Source: Chitinophaga dinghuensis
GTDB lineage: Bacteria; Bacteroidota; Bacteroidia; Chitinophagales; Chitinophagaceae
Assembly (NCBI RefSeq): GCF_003259435.1
Contig: NZ_QLMA01000003.1
Span: 434,001-498,000 of the forward strand
DNA: 64,000 nt
Direction of reading: 5' to 3'
In this document: positions 1 through 9,691 of the stretch, one piece after another
Numbering within the stretch: position 1 is the stretch's first letter
Layout of the letters: every line of letters begins with the position of its first letter
Made by a program: the position numbers and the translations under genes
The notes under the pieces: generated by a model
What the model was told of the DNA's origin: nothing
The model's input: the letters and a program-made list of their open reading frames with translations, nothing else
The model's database searches: none

Positions 1-634
1 CATGTTGATAAGGCCTTGCGCCCGCAAAAGCCGGGAGAAATGAATGATGAATATTAATGATGCGGTGTGGATATAAACTGACAAATTGGGGAGACAAAAT
101 CTGCATATACCTGGCCAGTACCATAAAATCTACCTGGTGTTCCCGCAATAATTGAACGATTGCCGCTTCCTGTTCCTCTTTAGTAGCAGCGGTAACTGGC
201 AGATAATAAAAAGGAATGCCCAGCTGCTTACAATCATTTTCCAGGCTGTTATGATTGGAAATCACCAGTGGAATATCCACTTGTAATTCCCCGCTGCGCC
301 AGCGCCAGAGCAGATCCAGCATGCAGTGGTCATACGCAGAAACCAGGATGGCCATGCGTTTCCGATGATGAGAATAACTGAATTGCCATTCCATTTGCAG
401 CGGCGTAGCCACCCGCTCCTGGAATGCCTGTTGAAACCCTGGCTGCTCCTGGATTTCCAATTCCATACGCATAAAAAATAAACCTTCCGCAGGATCGGTG
501 CTGTGTTGACTGGCATCCAGTATATTTGCACCGGATTGGAACAAAAATTGTGAAACACCAGCTACAATACCTGGTTTATCAGGGCAGCTAATTAATAATC
601 GGGCAGTTTTCGGGGAGATGTCAAGTTGTTCCAT
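1..634 (-). CDS. purU: Formyltetrahydrofolate deformylase, 3' end cut by the window edge
   Basis: PurU hydrolyses 10-formyltetrahydrofolate to formate and tetrahydrofolate, supplying formate for purine synthesis and balancing one-carbon pools. About 211 codons are visible. An N-terminal ACT-type regulatory segment ([16 protein letters not shown]) is followed by a formyltransferase-fold catalytic domain with the SNHNSLE motif and [11 protein letters not shown], which carry the conserved Asn and His of the family. The catalytic Asp region and the C-terminus lie beyond position 1. The ATG at 634 is fixed by an in-frame TGA just upstream. It is divergent from and very close to the phosphoesterase gene, so the two must share a compact promoter region. 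Confidence 0.93.
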   Translation of the reverse strand, partial: MEQLDISPKTARLLISCPDKPGIVAGVSQFLFQSGANILDASQHSTDPAEGLFFMRMELEIQEQPGFQQAFQERVATPLQMEWQFSYSHHRKRMAILVSAYDHCMLDLLWRWRSGELQVDIPLVISNHNSLENDCKQLGIPFYYLPVTAATKEEQEAAIVQLLREHQVDFMVLARYMQILSPQFVSLYPHRIINIHHSFLPAFAGARPYQH

Positions 635-679
635 TATGTATCAATCTGGAGTCTGGCTGCCCAAAATAGAGAAAAATCA

Positions 680-1171
680 TTGAAAAAAATAGGCTTGATG
701 TCGGACACCCATAGCTACCTGCATCCGCAGGTATTTCAATATTTTGAAGGTGTCGATGAAATATGGCATGCCGGAGATATTGGCGATAGTAAGATAGCCG
801 ACCAACTGGAGGCATTTAAACCTTTTCGCGCCGTTTGGGGAAACATCGATGGGAAGGATATCCGTATCAGATATCCGGAAACCCTGCATTTTAACCTGGA
901 AGGAGTACAGGTGATGATCACACATATTGGTGGATACCCTGGCAAATATGCCCCAGGCGTGAAGGCGGAACTGATCGCCCATCAATCCAAATTATTCATC
1001 TGCGGCCATTCGCATATCCTGAAAGTAATGCCCGACCCCAGCCTGGGATTACTCCACATGAATCCGGGGGCCTGTGGTCAGCAAGGCTGGCATAAAGTAA
1101 AAACACTACTCCGCTTTCAACTGGAAGTAGGACGTATTCAACAACTGGAAGTAATAGAATTGCCTAAATAA
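680..1171 (+). CDS. YfcE/MJ0936-type metallophosphoesterase
   Basis: This is a small calcineurin-like phosphodiesterase of about 163 residues, cytoplasmic since no signal peptide is seen. The metal ligands of the family are present in order: SDTHSYL, GDIGDSK, GNIDGKD, THIGGYPGKY and CGHSH. The TTG at 680 is chosen because it gives the short first beta strand (KKIGLMSDTH) that families of this kind begin with. An earlier TTG at 626 would overlap purU, and the ATG at 698 would remove the first strand. The substrate cannot be read from sequence; relatives act on phosphodiesters. A weak hairpin follows the stop. Confidence 0.85.
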   Translation: MKKIGLMSDTHSYLHPQVFQYFEGVDEIWHAGDIGDSKIADQLEAFKPFRAVWGNIDGKDIRIRYPETLHFNLEGVQVMITHIGGYPGKYAPGVKAELIAHQSKLFICGHSHILKVMPDPSLGLLHMNPGACGQQGWHKVKTLLRFQLEVGRIQQLEVIELPK

Positions 1172-1179
1172 CGACAAAA

Positions 1180-1201
1180 AGCCATCATTTGGCTATTTTT
1201 T
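1180..1201 (+). terminator. Weak hairpin with T-run after the phosphoesterase gene
   Basis: A 5-bp stem (AGCCA with TGGCT) is followed by ATTTTTT. The short stem makes it a weak intrinsic terminator candidate. Confidence 0.4.
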
Positions 1202-1248
1202 GAGGGTTTTGGAAGGGGAATTAGTATCTTGCCGCGCCCCGCAATAGA

Positions 1249-2319
1249 ATGACGCATATGACTAAACGATTATTCCTGTTAGCTTGTCTTATCTGTGCCG
1301 CTTTAATCCCTGCGGCCGGACAAAATGCGTTCTGGAGATTCCTCAAAACAGAAACAGACAGCGCTTACGTGGAAGACTATACGAATGAGCTCACAGCCCG
1401 ACTTTACTCCTCCCGGAAATATAATCGCTATGATATTGTGGATGTTAAGCTGAAAAAAGATATTCTATATCGTCCCAATTCGCCCATGAATATTGGCTTT
1501 GGTGCGAATTACAAATTTCTGGGCCTTAACCTGGGATTCAATTTCCCCTTCGTTAACAGACATAATGAAAAGTATGGGCAGACGAAATACCTCGACCTGC
1601 AAACCCATATATATCTTCGGAAGATTGTAGTGGACTTCTACGGGCAAACGTATAAAGGCTTTTATATTGCGAACCCGGACAAAGTGTTTGGAAAAGAATA
1701 TGTAACACAAAACCCATATCCACAACGGCCGGATATACGCAATACAGCAGTGGGACTGAATGCGCAGTATATTTTCAATGATAAGAAATTCTCTTACCGT
1801 GCACCTAACCTGCAGAATGAATATCAAAAGCGCAGCGCAGGCTCCTTCCTGGTAGGTGGAGATATCTTCCATGTACAGGTAAAAGGAGATTCCTCACTGG
1901 TACCTTATTACCTGGAGGATACCGCGTTTCTACACGATTTTCACTATCATAAATCCAGCATCATCAGTACTACGGCCAATGCCGGTTATGCTTATACTTT
2001 TGTATATAAACACCATTGGTTTTTATCCTTATCTGTAACAGGAGGATTGGGGGTAAACCGCACCAAACTATTCCTCGAAGATGGCAGTATTTCCAGGAGT
2101 TTCGGCTGGCAGATCAACAGTACGGTGCGTGCCGCTTTAGGTTATAATTCGGCCAATTTCTTCGCCGGCATCCATTATGTAGGAACTTCCAACCGAAGCG
2201 AGATGCCTTTGCCAAATGCCTTTCAGACCTTTGGCGCAGGCAATTTAAGGTTAAGTATTGTAAGGCGCTTTCCAGTGAATCGCAAGCTTAGCTTTCCTTC
2301 ACGGAAGGTATCCACTTAG
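1249..2319 (+). CDS. DUF4421 family outer-membrane protein
   Basis: A secreted protein of about 353-356 residues with a clear signal peptide (hydrophobic LFLLACLICAALIPAAG, cleavage near GQN). Its body is rich in alternating aromatic and polar strands and it resembles the DUF4421 family, which is largely restricted to Bacteroidota and predicted to form an outer-membrane beta-barrel. Examples are SPMNIGFGANYKFLGLNLG and repeated short Tyr-rich strands to the C-terminus. Start is either the ATG at 1249 or the one at 1258, which gives MTKRLF. Its last 32 nt overlap the 3' end of the convergent LOG gene. The biological role of the family is unknown to me. Confidence 0.8.
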   Translation: MTHMTKRLFLLACLICAALIPAAGQNAFWRFLKTETDSAYVEDYTNELTARLYSSRKYNRYDIVDVKLKKDILYRPNSPMNIGFGANYKFLGLNLGFNFPFVNRHNEKYGQTKYLDLQTHIYLRKIVVDFYGQTYKGFYIANPDKVFGKEYVTQNPYPQRPDIRNTAVGLNAQYIFNDKKFSYRAPNLQNEYQKRSAGSFLVGGDIFHVQVKGDSSLVPYYLEDTAFLHDFHYHKSSIISTTANAGYAYTFVYKHHWFLSLSVTGGLGVNRTKLFLEDGSISRSFGWQINSTVRAALGYNSANFFAGIHYVGTSNRSEMPLPNAFQTFGAGNLRLSIVRRFPVNRKLSFPSRKVST

Positions 2320-2872
2320 GCCCTTCCAGCGGTTTATACTGCTCCATTTGCTCCAGCAGCAAATGGATATCTGCACTGTGCAGCAGCATTTCCCGGTTAG
2401 CATCCGAGAGAAATCCGTTGGCCGACATATTCACACTCAGCGCAATCAACGCATCATAAAAGCCATTTGTATTCAACAGGCCAACAGGTTTATTATGCAA
2501 TCCCAGTTGTCCCCAGGTGAGCATTTCATATAATTCCTCCATCGTGCCAAAGCCGCCAGGCAAAGCAATGACGCCATCGCATAGTTCATTCATTTTTGCT
2601 TTGCGCTCATGCATGGTATCTGTGAGAATCAGCTCTGACAGCCCCACATGTGCCAGCTCCTTTTGTTGAAGGAAGTGGGGGAGTACGCCAATCACCTCGC
2701 CGCCTTCAGAGAGGGCGCCATCTGCTACGGCTCCCATCAGTCCCACTCTTGCGCCACCATACACAAGACCAATGCCTTTTTGGGCAAGGGTAGCGCCCAA
2801 AAGCATCGCCTGTTCCCGGAAAATATTATCATTTCCCATGCTTGAACCACAATAAACCGCTATTCGTTTCAT
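2288..2872 (-). CDS. LOG family protein (TIGR00730 type)
   Basis: A Rossmann-fold protein of 194 residues. The family signature is intact: YGGARVGLMG near residue 38, and PGGFGTMEE at about 105-113 with the Arg and Glu used for catalysis (HERK at 89-91 and Glu112). Plant and bacterial LOG enzymes release free cytokinin-like bases from nucleoside 5'-monophosphates by phosphoribohydrolysis; many bacterial members act on purine monophosphates generally, so the substrate here is uncertain. The start at 2872 gives the usual MKRIAVYCGSS beginning. The gene lies one nucleotide after the HD gene and is almost certainly co-transcribed with it. Confidence 0.9.
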   Translation of the reverse strand: MKRIAVYCGSSMGNDNIFREQAMLLGATLAQKGIGLVYGGARVGLMGAVADGALSEGGEVIGVLPHFLQQKELAHVGLSELILTDTMHERKAKMNELCDGVIALPGGFGTMEELYEMLTWGQLGLHNKPVGLLNTNGFYDALIALSVNMSANGFLSDANREMLLHSADIHLLLEQMEQYKPLEGPKWIPSVKES

Positions 2873-2873
2873 A

Positions 2874-3503
2874 TTATAAAGTTGCAATTTCGTTTTCAAT
2901 ATTAATTCTGGCACGTTGTTCGCGCTCATTCCTGAAAATTTCTGTACGGTAAATAAAAGGCATATCCAGGAAATGATACAGCACTTTTTTCCGGCCAGGA
3001 AAATATAGTTCATCCGGAAACATCGCATACTCCCTGCGGATATTGGCTGCATATTCCTGATATACTGCCGGCTCCGCACCCAATATCTCCAGGTCCAGAT
3101 CCAGCAAAAGGTTCGTATCTGTGTTACTGTTTGTTGCCGGGTGGGTTTTGGTAGCAAGGATCAGGTCCTGTACCTGTTTCCGCTCTTCTTCCCAAAATTC
3201 TATCTTTTCCAGGAAAAACAGGGCTTTTTCGGCACTTTTCTCCTCGTTATCCTTCGCTGTAGCATCGTAAATGACATCATGGAAGAAAATAGCAAAGAGG
3301 AAAGCATCTTTATCCCGGATCAACGCTTCATGGGAGACTGCACTATTCAGCATGTTGCGTATATGCGTCATCGTATGATAATAACGGCCGCTTTCCGCAT
3401 AATGTGTACTAAGATCAGCAAAGGTTTGTGATATAAGCGCCTGATCTGACGTGTACTTCTCACATAAATCTGTCCAGAGATAAGTAGTAATAGACGAATG
3501 CAT
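2874..3503 (-). CDS. HD-domain metal-dependent phosphohydrolase-like protein
   Basis: A cytoplasmic protein of about 209 residues that resembles the predicted HD-superfamily hydrolases of COG4339. Visible metal-binding residues are YYHTMTH (His43, His47), FFHDVIYD (His75-Asp76) and the Asp-rich LLDLDLEILG near 133-141. Such proteins are presumed to cleave phosphate from nucleotides or related compounds, but the substrate is not known. The ATG at 3503 is preferred because the shortest complete HD domain starts there and a TAnnTTTG element ends five bases upstream, so the mRNA may have almost no leader. It is followed one nucleotide later by the LOG gene, suggesting a shared nucleotide-related function. 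Confidence 0.82.
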   Translation of the reverse strand: MHSSITTYLWTDLCEKYTSDQALISQTFADLSTHYAESGRYYHTMTHIRNMLNSAVSHEALIRDKDAFLFAIFFHDVIYDATAKDNEEKSAEKALFFLEKIEFWEEERKQVQDLILATKTHPATNSNTDTNLLLDLDLEILGAEPAVYQEYAANIRREYAMFPDELYFPGRKKVLYHFLDMPFIYRTEIFRNEREQRARINIENEIATL

Positions 3504-3508
3504 ATGGA

Positions 3509-3516
3509 CAAATGTA
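3509..3516 (-). promoter_or_regulatory. Bacteroidota -7 element for the HD-LOG operon
   Basis: TACATTTG on the minus strand matches TAnnTTTG exactly and ends 5 nt before the ATG at 3503. No convincing TTG is seen at -33. The position implies transcription starting at or within a few bases of the start codon. Confidence 0.55.
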
Positions 3517-3588
3517 GGGTTTATTCTATCAGGGATAGTGCAGGAGGATTTGATATTTATGCTAACTATTGGATAAAAAAGCATCATC

Positions 3589-5247
3589 ATGATAAAGCGA
3601 TTGTTAACCGCGACTTTGAGTATCCTTTTATCTATGGGAACCGTACTGGCACAAAAGCCGGAAGTATCCCTCAGCGCCGGGTTTGCAGATCCTGGCGAAT
3701 GGATATGTAAACTCTTGCCAATGGAAAACGGAAATACCTTGTTTTTCCAATTTTCCCCTAAAAAAGGCATAAAAGCCACTGTTTATGATATCCATCACCA
3801 GGTAGCATCCGAGGAGAATAATCAAATATCCTTCTTTAATGAAAAGCAATTGAGCCGCGTCTATTTCAGGGGATTGTTTGAAATGAATGGACAGGCGGTG
3901 TTGTTCCTGGTCCGTTATCAGCGAAAGAGTTCCACTTTATACCGTTTCGTTTTCAATGGTAATACCGGTAAACTGGAAACGGAAACAGTGGTGGATGATG
4001 TCGCCAGGTCTCCTATGATCATGGGAATTAAAGGTATCCCAGATTTTTATGTTAAGAAAGACCCGGCTTCAGGATACTATGCTGTGGCCACACTGAACCT
4101 GCAAACAGGCTATGCCAACCGGGAGATCAAGGTAACGCATTATTCTCCTGCACACCAGGTCGTTAATCAATTGAGTTATACTTCCCCAGCGGAACAGTAT
4201 AAATATTTGGTGCTGCAAGATATGTATGTGCATGGAGCGGATTATGTCTTCCTGACAACAGTTGGTTTTAATATAGCCTTATCACGCAAAAACGCCAAGG
4301 TTTTTGTAACGCGTTTATCCAATGGGAACGAAAAAATCAAAGAACAATATATAGAGTTTGGACCGCTGCGGGCAGAACCTTTAATCGTGGTAAAATATAA
4401 TCCGGCGAATCAACTGATTTATATGTTATCTGCCGTTGGGGCCAAAACTTCCTGGCAGGAATCGGTCATGCATACTGCTGATGATGATATGTTGCTGAAG
4501 ATGCATACCATTAACCCGGCAACAATGGAGTTGAGCCCTGAAGCATATATTACCCATCCGGGATTAACAGCATATGTCAAATCGAATCTGAAGAATAAGC
4601 AGCCTTACAAAGGAATTATACAGGATTTCAGACCGCATCAGGATGGAACTGTTACCATATTACAGGAAGAAATGTATGGTACTATAGATACTTCTTCCTC
4701 TATGGTGATATCTCCCGGACTGACCAATGCAGGCAGTACCCAGTTGGGGAACATAGGTATCTTTCGGGTGAATGCGGCCGGAAAAGAGTTGCCCGGTAGT
4801 TATGCGATCGCGAAATCGCAGTATACAGATCATTACCTGCGGCCATATCTGATTTACAGAAGGCCGGAAATAGGCTGGAACTACTACACAGAAGTACAAC
4901 TTACAGGAATATACAATGATAGCTACTGCTCCTATGACTATTTGGAGGCGGCCGACAAATCCTATACTATCTATAATGACTTTCCGGTGAATGTCAATAA
5001 AAGAACAGAAGATCACAGAAAGAAAAGGGCGATGTTGTCTTTTAGTAATTCCAATACAGTTGTGGCTTGGTTTGATGGGAACAGCGTGCAACAGCGCTAT
5101 CTTTTTGGGGAACCGGAAGAGCAAGTTGCCCGTTACAGCAAAATAGATATGATCACCCGTGGCCCGGGAGATCAATCATTTGTAACGTTGATGATTGTAC
5201 GAAAAGGCAATCAGAAAGAGGCACATATTGCCTGGGTGAAGTTCTGA
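3589..5247 (+). CDS. Secreted protein of unknown function, paralog A
   Basis: A 552-residue protein with a signal peptide (RLLTATLSILLSMGTVLAQ) and no other membrane segment, so probably periplasmic or outer-membrane associated. It has no family I recognise. It is a clear paralog of the next gene: both share NGNTLFF near the start, FKGLFE/FRGLFE plus NGQA followed by LFLVRY, LPGSYAIAKSQ or MPGSYAIAKSQ in the last third, and the closing WVKF. Short strands such as KYNPANQLIYMLS and YVFLTTVGFN suggest an all-beta fold, perhaps propeller-like, which is inference only. It sits divergently from the HD-LOG pair with an 85-nt gap. No lipobox or T9SS C-terminal domain is seen. Confidence 0.8.
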   Translation: MIKRLLTATLSILLSMGTVLAQKPEVSLSAGFADPGEWICKLLPMENGNTLFFQFSPKKGIKATVYDIHHQVASEENNQISFFNEKQLSRVYFRGLFEMNGQAVLFLVRYQRKSSTLYRFVFNGNTGKLETETVVDDVARSPMIMGIKGIPDFYVKKDPASGYYAVATLNLQTGYANREIKVTHYSPAHQVVNQLSYTSPAEQYKYLVLQDMYVHGADYVFLTTVGFNIALSRKNAKVFVTRLSNGNEKIKEQYIEFGPLRAEPLIVVKYNPANQLIYMLSAVGAKTSWQESVMHTADDDMLLKMHTINPATMELSPEAYITHPGLTAYVKSNLKNKQPYKGIIQDFRPHQDGTVTILQEEMYGTIDTSSSMVISPGLTNAGSTQLGNIGIFRVNAAGKELPGSYAIAKSQYTDHYLRPYLIYRRPEIGWNYYTEVQLTGIYNDSYCSYDYLEAADKSYTIYNDFPVNVNKRTEDHRKKRAMLSFSNSNTVVAWFDGNSVQQRYLFGEPEEQVARYSKIDMITRGPGDQSFVTLMIVRKGNQKEAHIAWVKF

Positions 5248-5388
5248 GTATATAATTTATGAAATTGGGACCGTCTTCTTATTCACGATACTGCACTAGT
5301 GAAATATAATTATCGAGTCTATTATATATATAATGATGTTTTTTAAAAATATATAGATTGCGTAAATAAAATATTTCACTATTCTGTC
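5248..5388. other. AT-rich spacer between the two paralogs
   Basis: About 140 nt, very A+T rich, with no clear terminator and no perfect TAnnTTTG element. TAGATTGC around 5354 is a one-base-off -7 candidate. The second paralog may therefore be read either from its own weak promoter or by read-through. Confidence 0.4.
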
Positions 5389-7086
5389 ATGATTAAGAAA
5401 ATTCTGTCGATTGCTGCCTTGAACCTGATGTTTACGGCAGGAATTACTATGGCACAAGGCCAGACCCCGGAAGTAAGTCGTAGTGTTAGCTTTAAAGAAC
5501 CTTCAGCTGGAGCATGTAAGTTATTACAAATGAAAAATGGAAATACCCTGTTCTTCCATTTTTCTAAAAAGAAAGGCATTGAGGTGGCGGTATTTGATAC
5601 AAAGCATAAAATGTCGCCCATAGTCAACAACCATGTGGAGTCCTTCAAAACGAAGCAGCTGGGTACTTCTGACTTCAAGGGTTTATTTGAAATCAACGGC
5701 CAGGCACTATTGTTTTTAGTGCGTTATGAGCATAGATCTCCGTTATTATACCGGTTTACATTTGATGGTAAGTCAGGTAAGCTGATTGAGGAGAAAGTAG
5801 TGGGCGAGATAGAGAAATTGCCGATTACAGCTGGTTATGCGGTGGTTTATGGTGGAGTAGGACTTCCTTCCTTCGATGTTAAGAAAGATCCGGAATCAGA
5901 CTACTACGCTGTTGCTACCATCAATACTTTTGCACATGAAAGCAATGCCCGGATAAAAATTACACATTATTCCCCAGAGCATAAGGTGATTAATGAAGGA
6001 AATTATGCCTCTCCTAAGAATAAGTACAAATATCTGAACCTGTTGGAAATGTATGTTCACGGAGATGAGTATGTATTTCTGACCACATTTGGCTATAACA
6101 CGGCGAAATCAGGAGGTAAGGATTCTAAAGTTTTTGTTTCCCGTTTATCCAAGGGTAGCAAAGATATCGCAGGGGAGTATATGAGTTCTGCGAGAAGTAT
6201 AGAAAGCCCAATTGTGGGGTTAAAGTATAATGCTGTCAATAAGCAGTTATACATGCTTTCCGGGGTAAATGCGAAGAGCATTGGTCTGGAGCATACCATG
6301 TATAGTGCAGACGGGAACATGGTATTGAAGATGAATACGATTGATCCTGCCTCGCTGAAGATAAGCCCGGATGCCTTTGTAAAACATCCTGAGTTGTCGT
6401 CCTATGCACAGAAGAATCTGAAGTATAAGAATCCATATACAGGGGTTATCCAGGATTTTAGGTTGCATGAAGATGGAACTGCGACGATCATGTTTGAGGA
6501 ATTGGAAGCCAAGGTTAGTACGTCTTCGTACATGTCTGCCTCTGGTAGTTTTTCTTCTTCAACGCATACCAGCACCCGACTGGGAGATATTGGCGTAGTA
6601 AGGGTAAGTGCGGATGGAAAGGAGATGCCGGGAAGTTATGCTATTGCAAAATCGCAGTTTACAAATGGCTGGCTGAGTCCATATTACCTTTACCGTAGAG
6701 CGGAAACTGGTTGGAATTATAATCGGGGAGCTTTTAAAGGAGGCGCCAACAACAATAACTTCTTCTCATTTGATTACATGTATGTCAATGATAAGGCATA
6801 TGCTATTTACAATGACTTCTCAGAAAACATTGAGCGGGAGGATGAAAATTACAGAGGCCGGAAGAAAATGAGAGGCGTAAGCGATGCTAATACTGTATTG
6901 GCTTGGTATGATGGAGAGAAAATACAACGCAGTTATCTCTTTGGCGATCCTGGAAATAAGGATATTGCCCGTTTCAGCAGGATTGATATGAATACGCACA
7001 GTGCGGATGAAAAGTCATTTGCTACTTTAATGATTGAGCGTAAGGGACGTAAGAAAGAAGCTTACATAGTATGGGTGAAATTCTAG
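5389..7086 (+). CDS. Secreted protein of unknown function, paralog B
   Basis: A 565-residue protein with a signal peptide (ILSIAALNLMFTAGITMAQ) followed by a body homologous end to end with the preceding gene. Short indels occur at loops, for example an extra AGYAVVYGGVG stretch and a Ser/Thr-rich SASGSFSSSTHTSTR insertion. It ends ARFSRIDM ... AYIVWVKF, like its neighbour. No catalytic motif, lipobox or T9SS signal was found, so exported location is the only firm inference. The tandem copy pattern points to duplication in place followed by divergence. A strong bidirectional terminator lies 25 nt after the stop. Confidence 0.8.
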   Translation: MIKKILSIAALNLMFTAGITMAQGQTPEVSRSVSFKEPSAGACKLLQMKNGNTLFFHFSKKKGIEVAVFDTKHKMSPIVNNHVESFKTKQLGTSDFKGLFEINGQALLFLVRYEHRSPLLYRFTFDGKSGKLIEEKVVGEIEKLPITAGYAVVYGGVGLPSFDVKKDPESDYYAVATINTFAHESNARIKITHYSPEHKVINEGNYASPKNKYKYLNLLEMYVHGDEYVFLTTFGYNTAKSGGKDSKVFVSRLSKGSKDIAGEYMSSARSIESPIVGLKYNAVNKQLYMLSGVNAKSIGLEHTMYSADGNMVLKMNTIDPASLKISPDAFVKHPELSSYAQKNLKYKNPYTGVIQDFRLHEDGTATIMFEELEAKVSTSSYMSASGSFSSSTHTSTRLGDIGVVRVSADGKEMPGSYAIAKSQFTNGWLSPYYLYRRAETGWNYNRGAFKGGANNNNFFSFDYMYVNDKAYAIYNDFSENIEREDENYRGRKKMRGVSDANTVLAWYDGEKIQRSYLFGDPGNKDIARFSRIDMNTHSADEKSFATLMIERKGRKKEAYIVWVKF

Positions 7087-7110
7087 GAGTTGTGTCTCTC
7101 TAAAAAATAA

Positions 7111-7140
7111 AAAAACGGACAGCAATTGCTGTCCGTTTTT
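7111..7140. terminator. Bidirectional intrinsic terminator, paralog B / aconitase
   Basis: A 13-bp stem built from AAAAACGGACAGC and its complement around an AATT loop, with A and T runs on both sides. It can end transcripts arriving from either convergent gene. Confidence 0.85.
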
Positions 7141-7165
7141 CATTTATGTCCATTTCAAATGGCGA

Positions 7166-9436
7166 TTAAGCTTTTTTTGCGAACTCTGCACGGATTACGT
7201 TCAGAGCGCCACCAGCTTTAAACCATTGGATTTGTTGTTCGTTGTAAGTATGGTTTACAGCAAATTCATCTTTGCTACCATCTTTGTGATTCAGTACAAC
7301 AGTCAGCTGGCTGCCAGGAACGAAGCTAGTCAGACCCAGGATATCGATGTTGTCATCTTCCTGTACTTTATCGTAGTCTTCTTTGTTAGCAAAAGTCAGT
7401 GCCAGCATACCTTGTTTTTTCAGGTTAGTTTCGTGGATACGGGCGAAAGATTTCACCAGGATAGCACGAACGCCGAGGTGACGTGGTTCCATTGCAGCGT
7501 GTTCGCGGCTGGAGCCTTCACCATAGTTTTCATCACCTACAACTACTGCACCCAGACCAGCAGCTTTGTAAGCGCGCATGGTAGCTGGAACTGCACCGTA
7601 TTCACCAGTCAGTTCGTTTTTAACGGTATCAGTTTTGTCGTTGAATGCGTTTACAGCACCGATCAGCATGTTGTTGGAAATGTTATCCAGGTGACCGCGG
7701 AATTTCAACCATGGACCTGCCATAGAGATGTGGTCAGTAGTACATTTACCTTTTGCTTTGATCAGGAGTTTCAGACCTTTCAGATCAGTACCTTCCCAGG
7801 CAGCGAATGGAGCCAGCAGCTGCAGACGCTGAGATTCTGGAGATACGATTACCTGTACATTGCTACCGTCAGCGGCAGGAGCTTGGTAACCGGCATCTTC
7901 TACTGCGAAGCCTTTAACAGGCAGTTCAAAACCTTTAGGTTCATCCAGTTTCACATCTTCGCCGTTTTTGTTTTTCAGCGTGTCGGTGAGTGGGTTGAAA
8001 GTCAGGCTACCAGCGATGGCCAGTGCAGTAACGATTTCTGGAGAAGCAACGAAAGCGTGGGTAGAAGCCAGACCGTCGTTTCTTTTCGCGAAGTTACGGT
8101 TGAAAGAAGTGATGATGGAGTTCTTACGGTTAGGATCATCGATGTGACGAGCCCATTGACCAATACAAGGTCCGCAAGCGTTAGCCAGTACAACACCACC
8201 TACCTGAGCGAAAGTGTTCAGTAAACCATCTCTTTCGATAGTGTAACGAACCAGCTCAGAGCCAGGAGTGATAGTATATTCGGATTTCATACCCAGACCT
8301 TTGTCAATAGCTTGTTGAGCGAGAGACGCAGAACGGGAGATATCTTCGTAAGAAGAGTTGGTGCAGGAACCGATCAGGGCTACTTCCAGTTTCTCTGGCC
8401 AGTTGTTTTCTTTAACTGCCTGAGCGAATTTGGAGATAGGCCAAGCCAGATCCGGAGTGAAAGGACCATTTACATATGGTTCCAGTTCATCCAGGTTGAT
8501 TTCAATTACCTGATCATAGTATTTCGCAGGATCAGCGTAAACTTCAGCATCCGGACGCAGGTGTTCTTTCACTGCATCAGCAGCTGCAGCTACATCTGCT
8601 CTGCTGGTGAGTTTCAGATAGTCGCCCATTTTCTCGTCATAACCAAACAGAGAGCAGGTAGCGCCGATTTCAGCACCCATGTTACAGATAGTTGCTTTAC
8701 CTGTAGCGCTGAAGCTGTCAGCACCTTCGCCAAAGTATTCAACGATGCAGCCAGTACCACCTTTTACAGTGAGGATACCTGCCACTTTCAGAATGATATC
8801 TTTTGCAGAAGTCCAGCCACTCATTTTACCGGTCAGTTTAACACCGATCAGTTTAGGCATTTTAAGCTCCCAAGGCAGACCAGCCATAACGTCTACGGCG
8901 TCAGCACCACCCACACCGATAGCGATCATACCCAGACCACCGGCATTTGGAGTGTGAGAGTCAGTACCAATCATCATACCGCCAGGGAATGCATAGTTTT
9001 CCAGCACTACCTGGTGAATGATACCAGCGCCTGGTTTCCAGAAACCAATGCCGTATTTATCGGAGATAGAAGACAGGAAGTCGTAAACTTCTTTGTTGGT
9101 ATTGTTAGCAGCTGCGAGATCTTTTGCAGCGCCGTTTTCAGCTTGTATGAGGTGATCACAGTGTACAGTAGAAGGAACCGCAACTTTGTCACGACCACAG
9201 GTCATGAACTGGAGCAACGCCATCTGGGCAGTTGCATCCTGCATAGCTACACGGTCAGGTGCAAATTCAACATAAGATTTGCCTCTTTCATAAGGAGTAG
9301 CGGTTGGTGCAAAAAGGTGTGCGTATAAAATCTTTTCGGCCAGAGTGAGCGGACGACCTAACATCTTCCGGGTCGCTTCCACCTTACCCGGCAATGCCGC
9401 ATACACTCCTTTAATCATGTCAATATCAAACACCAT
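7166..9436 (-). CDS. Aconitate hydratase, mitochondrial (ACO2) type
   Basis: Interconverts citrate and isocitrate through cis-aconitate in the TCA cycle, in the cytoplasm, using a [4Fe-4S] cluster. The 756-residue protein is the length of the mitochondrial-type enzyme rather than the longer AcnA or AcnB. Cluster ligands fall at Cys358 (GSCTNSS), Cys421 and Cys424 (ACGPCIGQW), and the substrate region [13 protein letters not shown] lies near 157-169. The swivelling C-terminal domain carries [15 protein letters not shown]. The start at 9436 gives [10 protein letters not shown]. It is a single gene with its own -7 element about 40 nt upstream, and stands convergent to the paralog pair. Confidence 0.96.
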   Translation of the reverse strand: MVFDIDMIKGVYAALPGKVEATRKMLGRPLTLAEKILYAHLFAPTATPYERGKSYVEFAPDRVAMQDATAQMALLQFMTCGRDKVAVPSTVHCDHLIQAENGAAKDLAAANNTNKEVYDFLSSISDKYGIGFWKPGAGIIHQVVLENYAFPGGMMIGTDSHTPNAGGLGMIAIGVGGADAVDVMAGLPWELKMPKLIGVKLTGKMSGWTSAKDIILKVAGILTVKGGTGCIVEYFGEGADSFSATGKATICNMGAEIGATCSLFGYDEKMGDYLKLTSRADVAAAADAVKEHLRPDAEVYADPAKYYDQVIEINLDELEPYVNGPFTPDLAWPISKFAQAVKENNWPEKLEVALIGSCTNSSYEDISRSASLAQQAIDKGLGMKSEYTITPGSELVRYTIERDGLLNTFAQVGGVVLANACGPCIGQWARHIDDPNRKNSIITSFNRNFAKRNDGLASTHAFVASPEIVTALAIAGSLTFNPLTDTLKNKNGEDVKLDEPKGFELPVKGFAVEDAGYQAPAADGSNVQVIVSPESQRLQLLAPFAAWEGTDLKGLKLLIKAKGKCTTDHISMAGPWLKFRGHLDNISNNMLIGAVNAFNDKTDTVKNELTGEYGAVPATMRAYKAAGLGAVVVGDENYGEGSSREHAAMEPRHLGVRAILVKSFARIHETNLKKQGMLALTFANKEDYDKVQEDDNIDILGLTSFVPGSQLTVVLNHKDGSKDEFAVNHTYNEQQIQWFKAGGALNVIRAEFAKKA

Positions 9437-9473
9437 GATAGAAAAATATTTAAGAGCGGTTAAAAATTGCTTG

Positions 9474-9481
9474 CAAAATTA
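9474..9481 (-). promoter_or_regulatory. -7 element for the aconitase gene
   Basis: TAATTTTG on the minus strand matches TAnnTTTG exactly, 37 nt before the start codon. TTG triplets lie slightly closer than the usual -33 distance. Confidence 0.55.
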
Positions 9482-9656
9482 AACATTAATCAACAAGTTT
9501 TCGAATTAAATACCATGAAGATGAAACCTCACAATGTTAATGTTAATTATTATATTAAATAATTGAACATCGTTCAGCCAGGCAGTTTCACCGCAGTGTA
9601 TGACAATAATCTGATTATCAGGGAGAAATAAGTACGCCATATTGCCGCGGCAAGGC

Positions 9657-9687
9657 TTGTTTTTATAGGTGAAATATGATAAATTTG
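9657..9687 (+). promoter_or_regulatory. Promoter of the PspC-domain gene
   Basis: TTG at 9657, a 20-nt spacer and TAAATTTG at 9680-9687 make a textbook Bacteroidota promoter. The ATG follows only 4 nt later, so the transcript is probably leaderless. Confidence 0.7.
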
Positions 9688-9691
9688 AAGC

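Noticed and set aside
680..1171. Start at the TTG at 626 for the small phosphoesterase
   Set aside because: It would add 18 residues with no family match and overlap the divergent purU start.
7226..9328. Long open frames opposite the aconitase gene (332 and 338 codons)
   Set aside because: They lie wholly antisense to a clear aconitase and have low-complexity Phe/Ser/Cys-rich translations with no motif; they follow from the codon use of the real gene.
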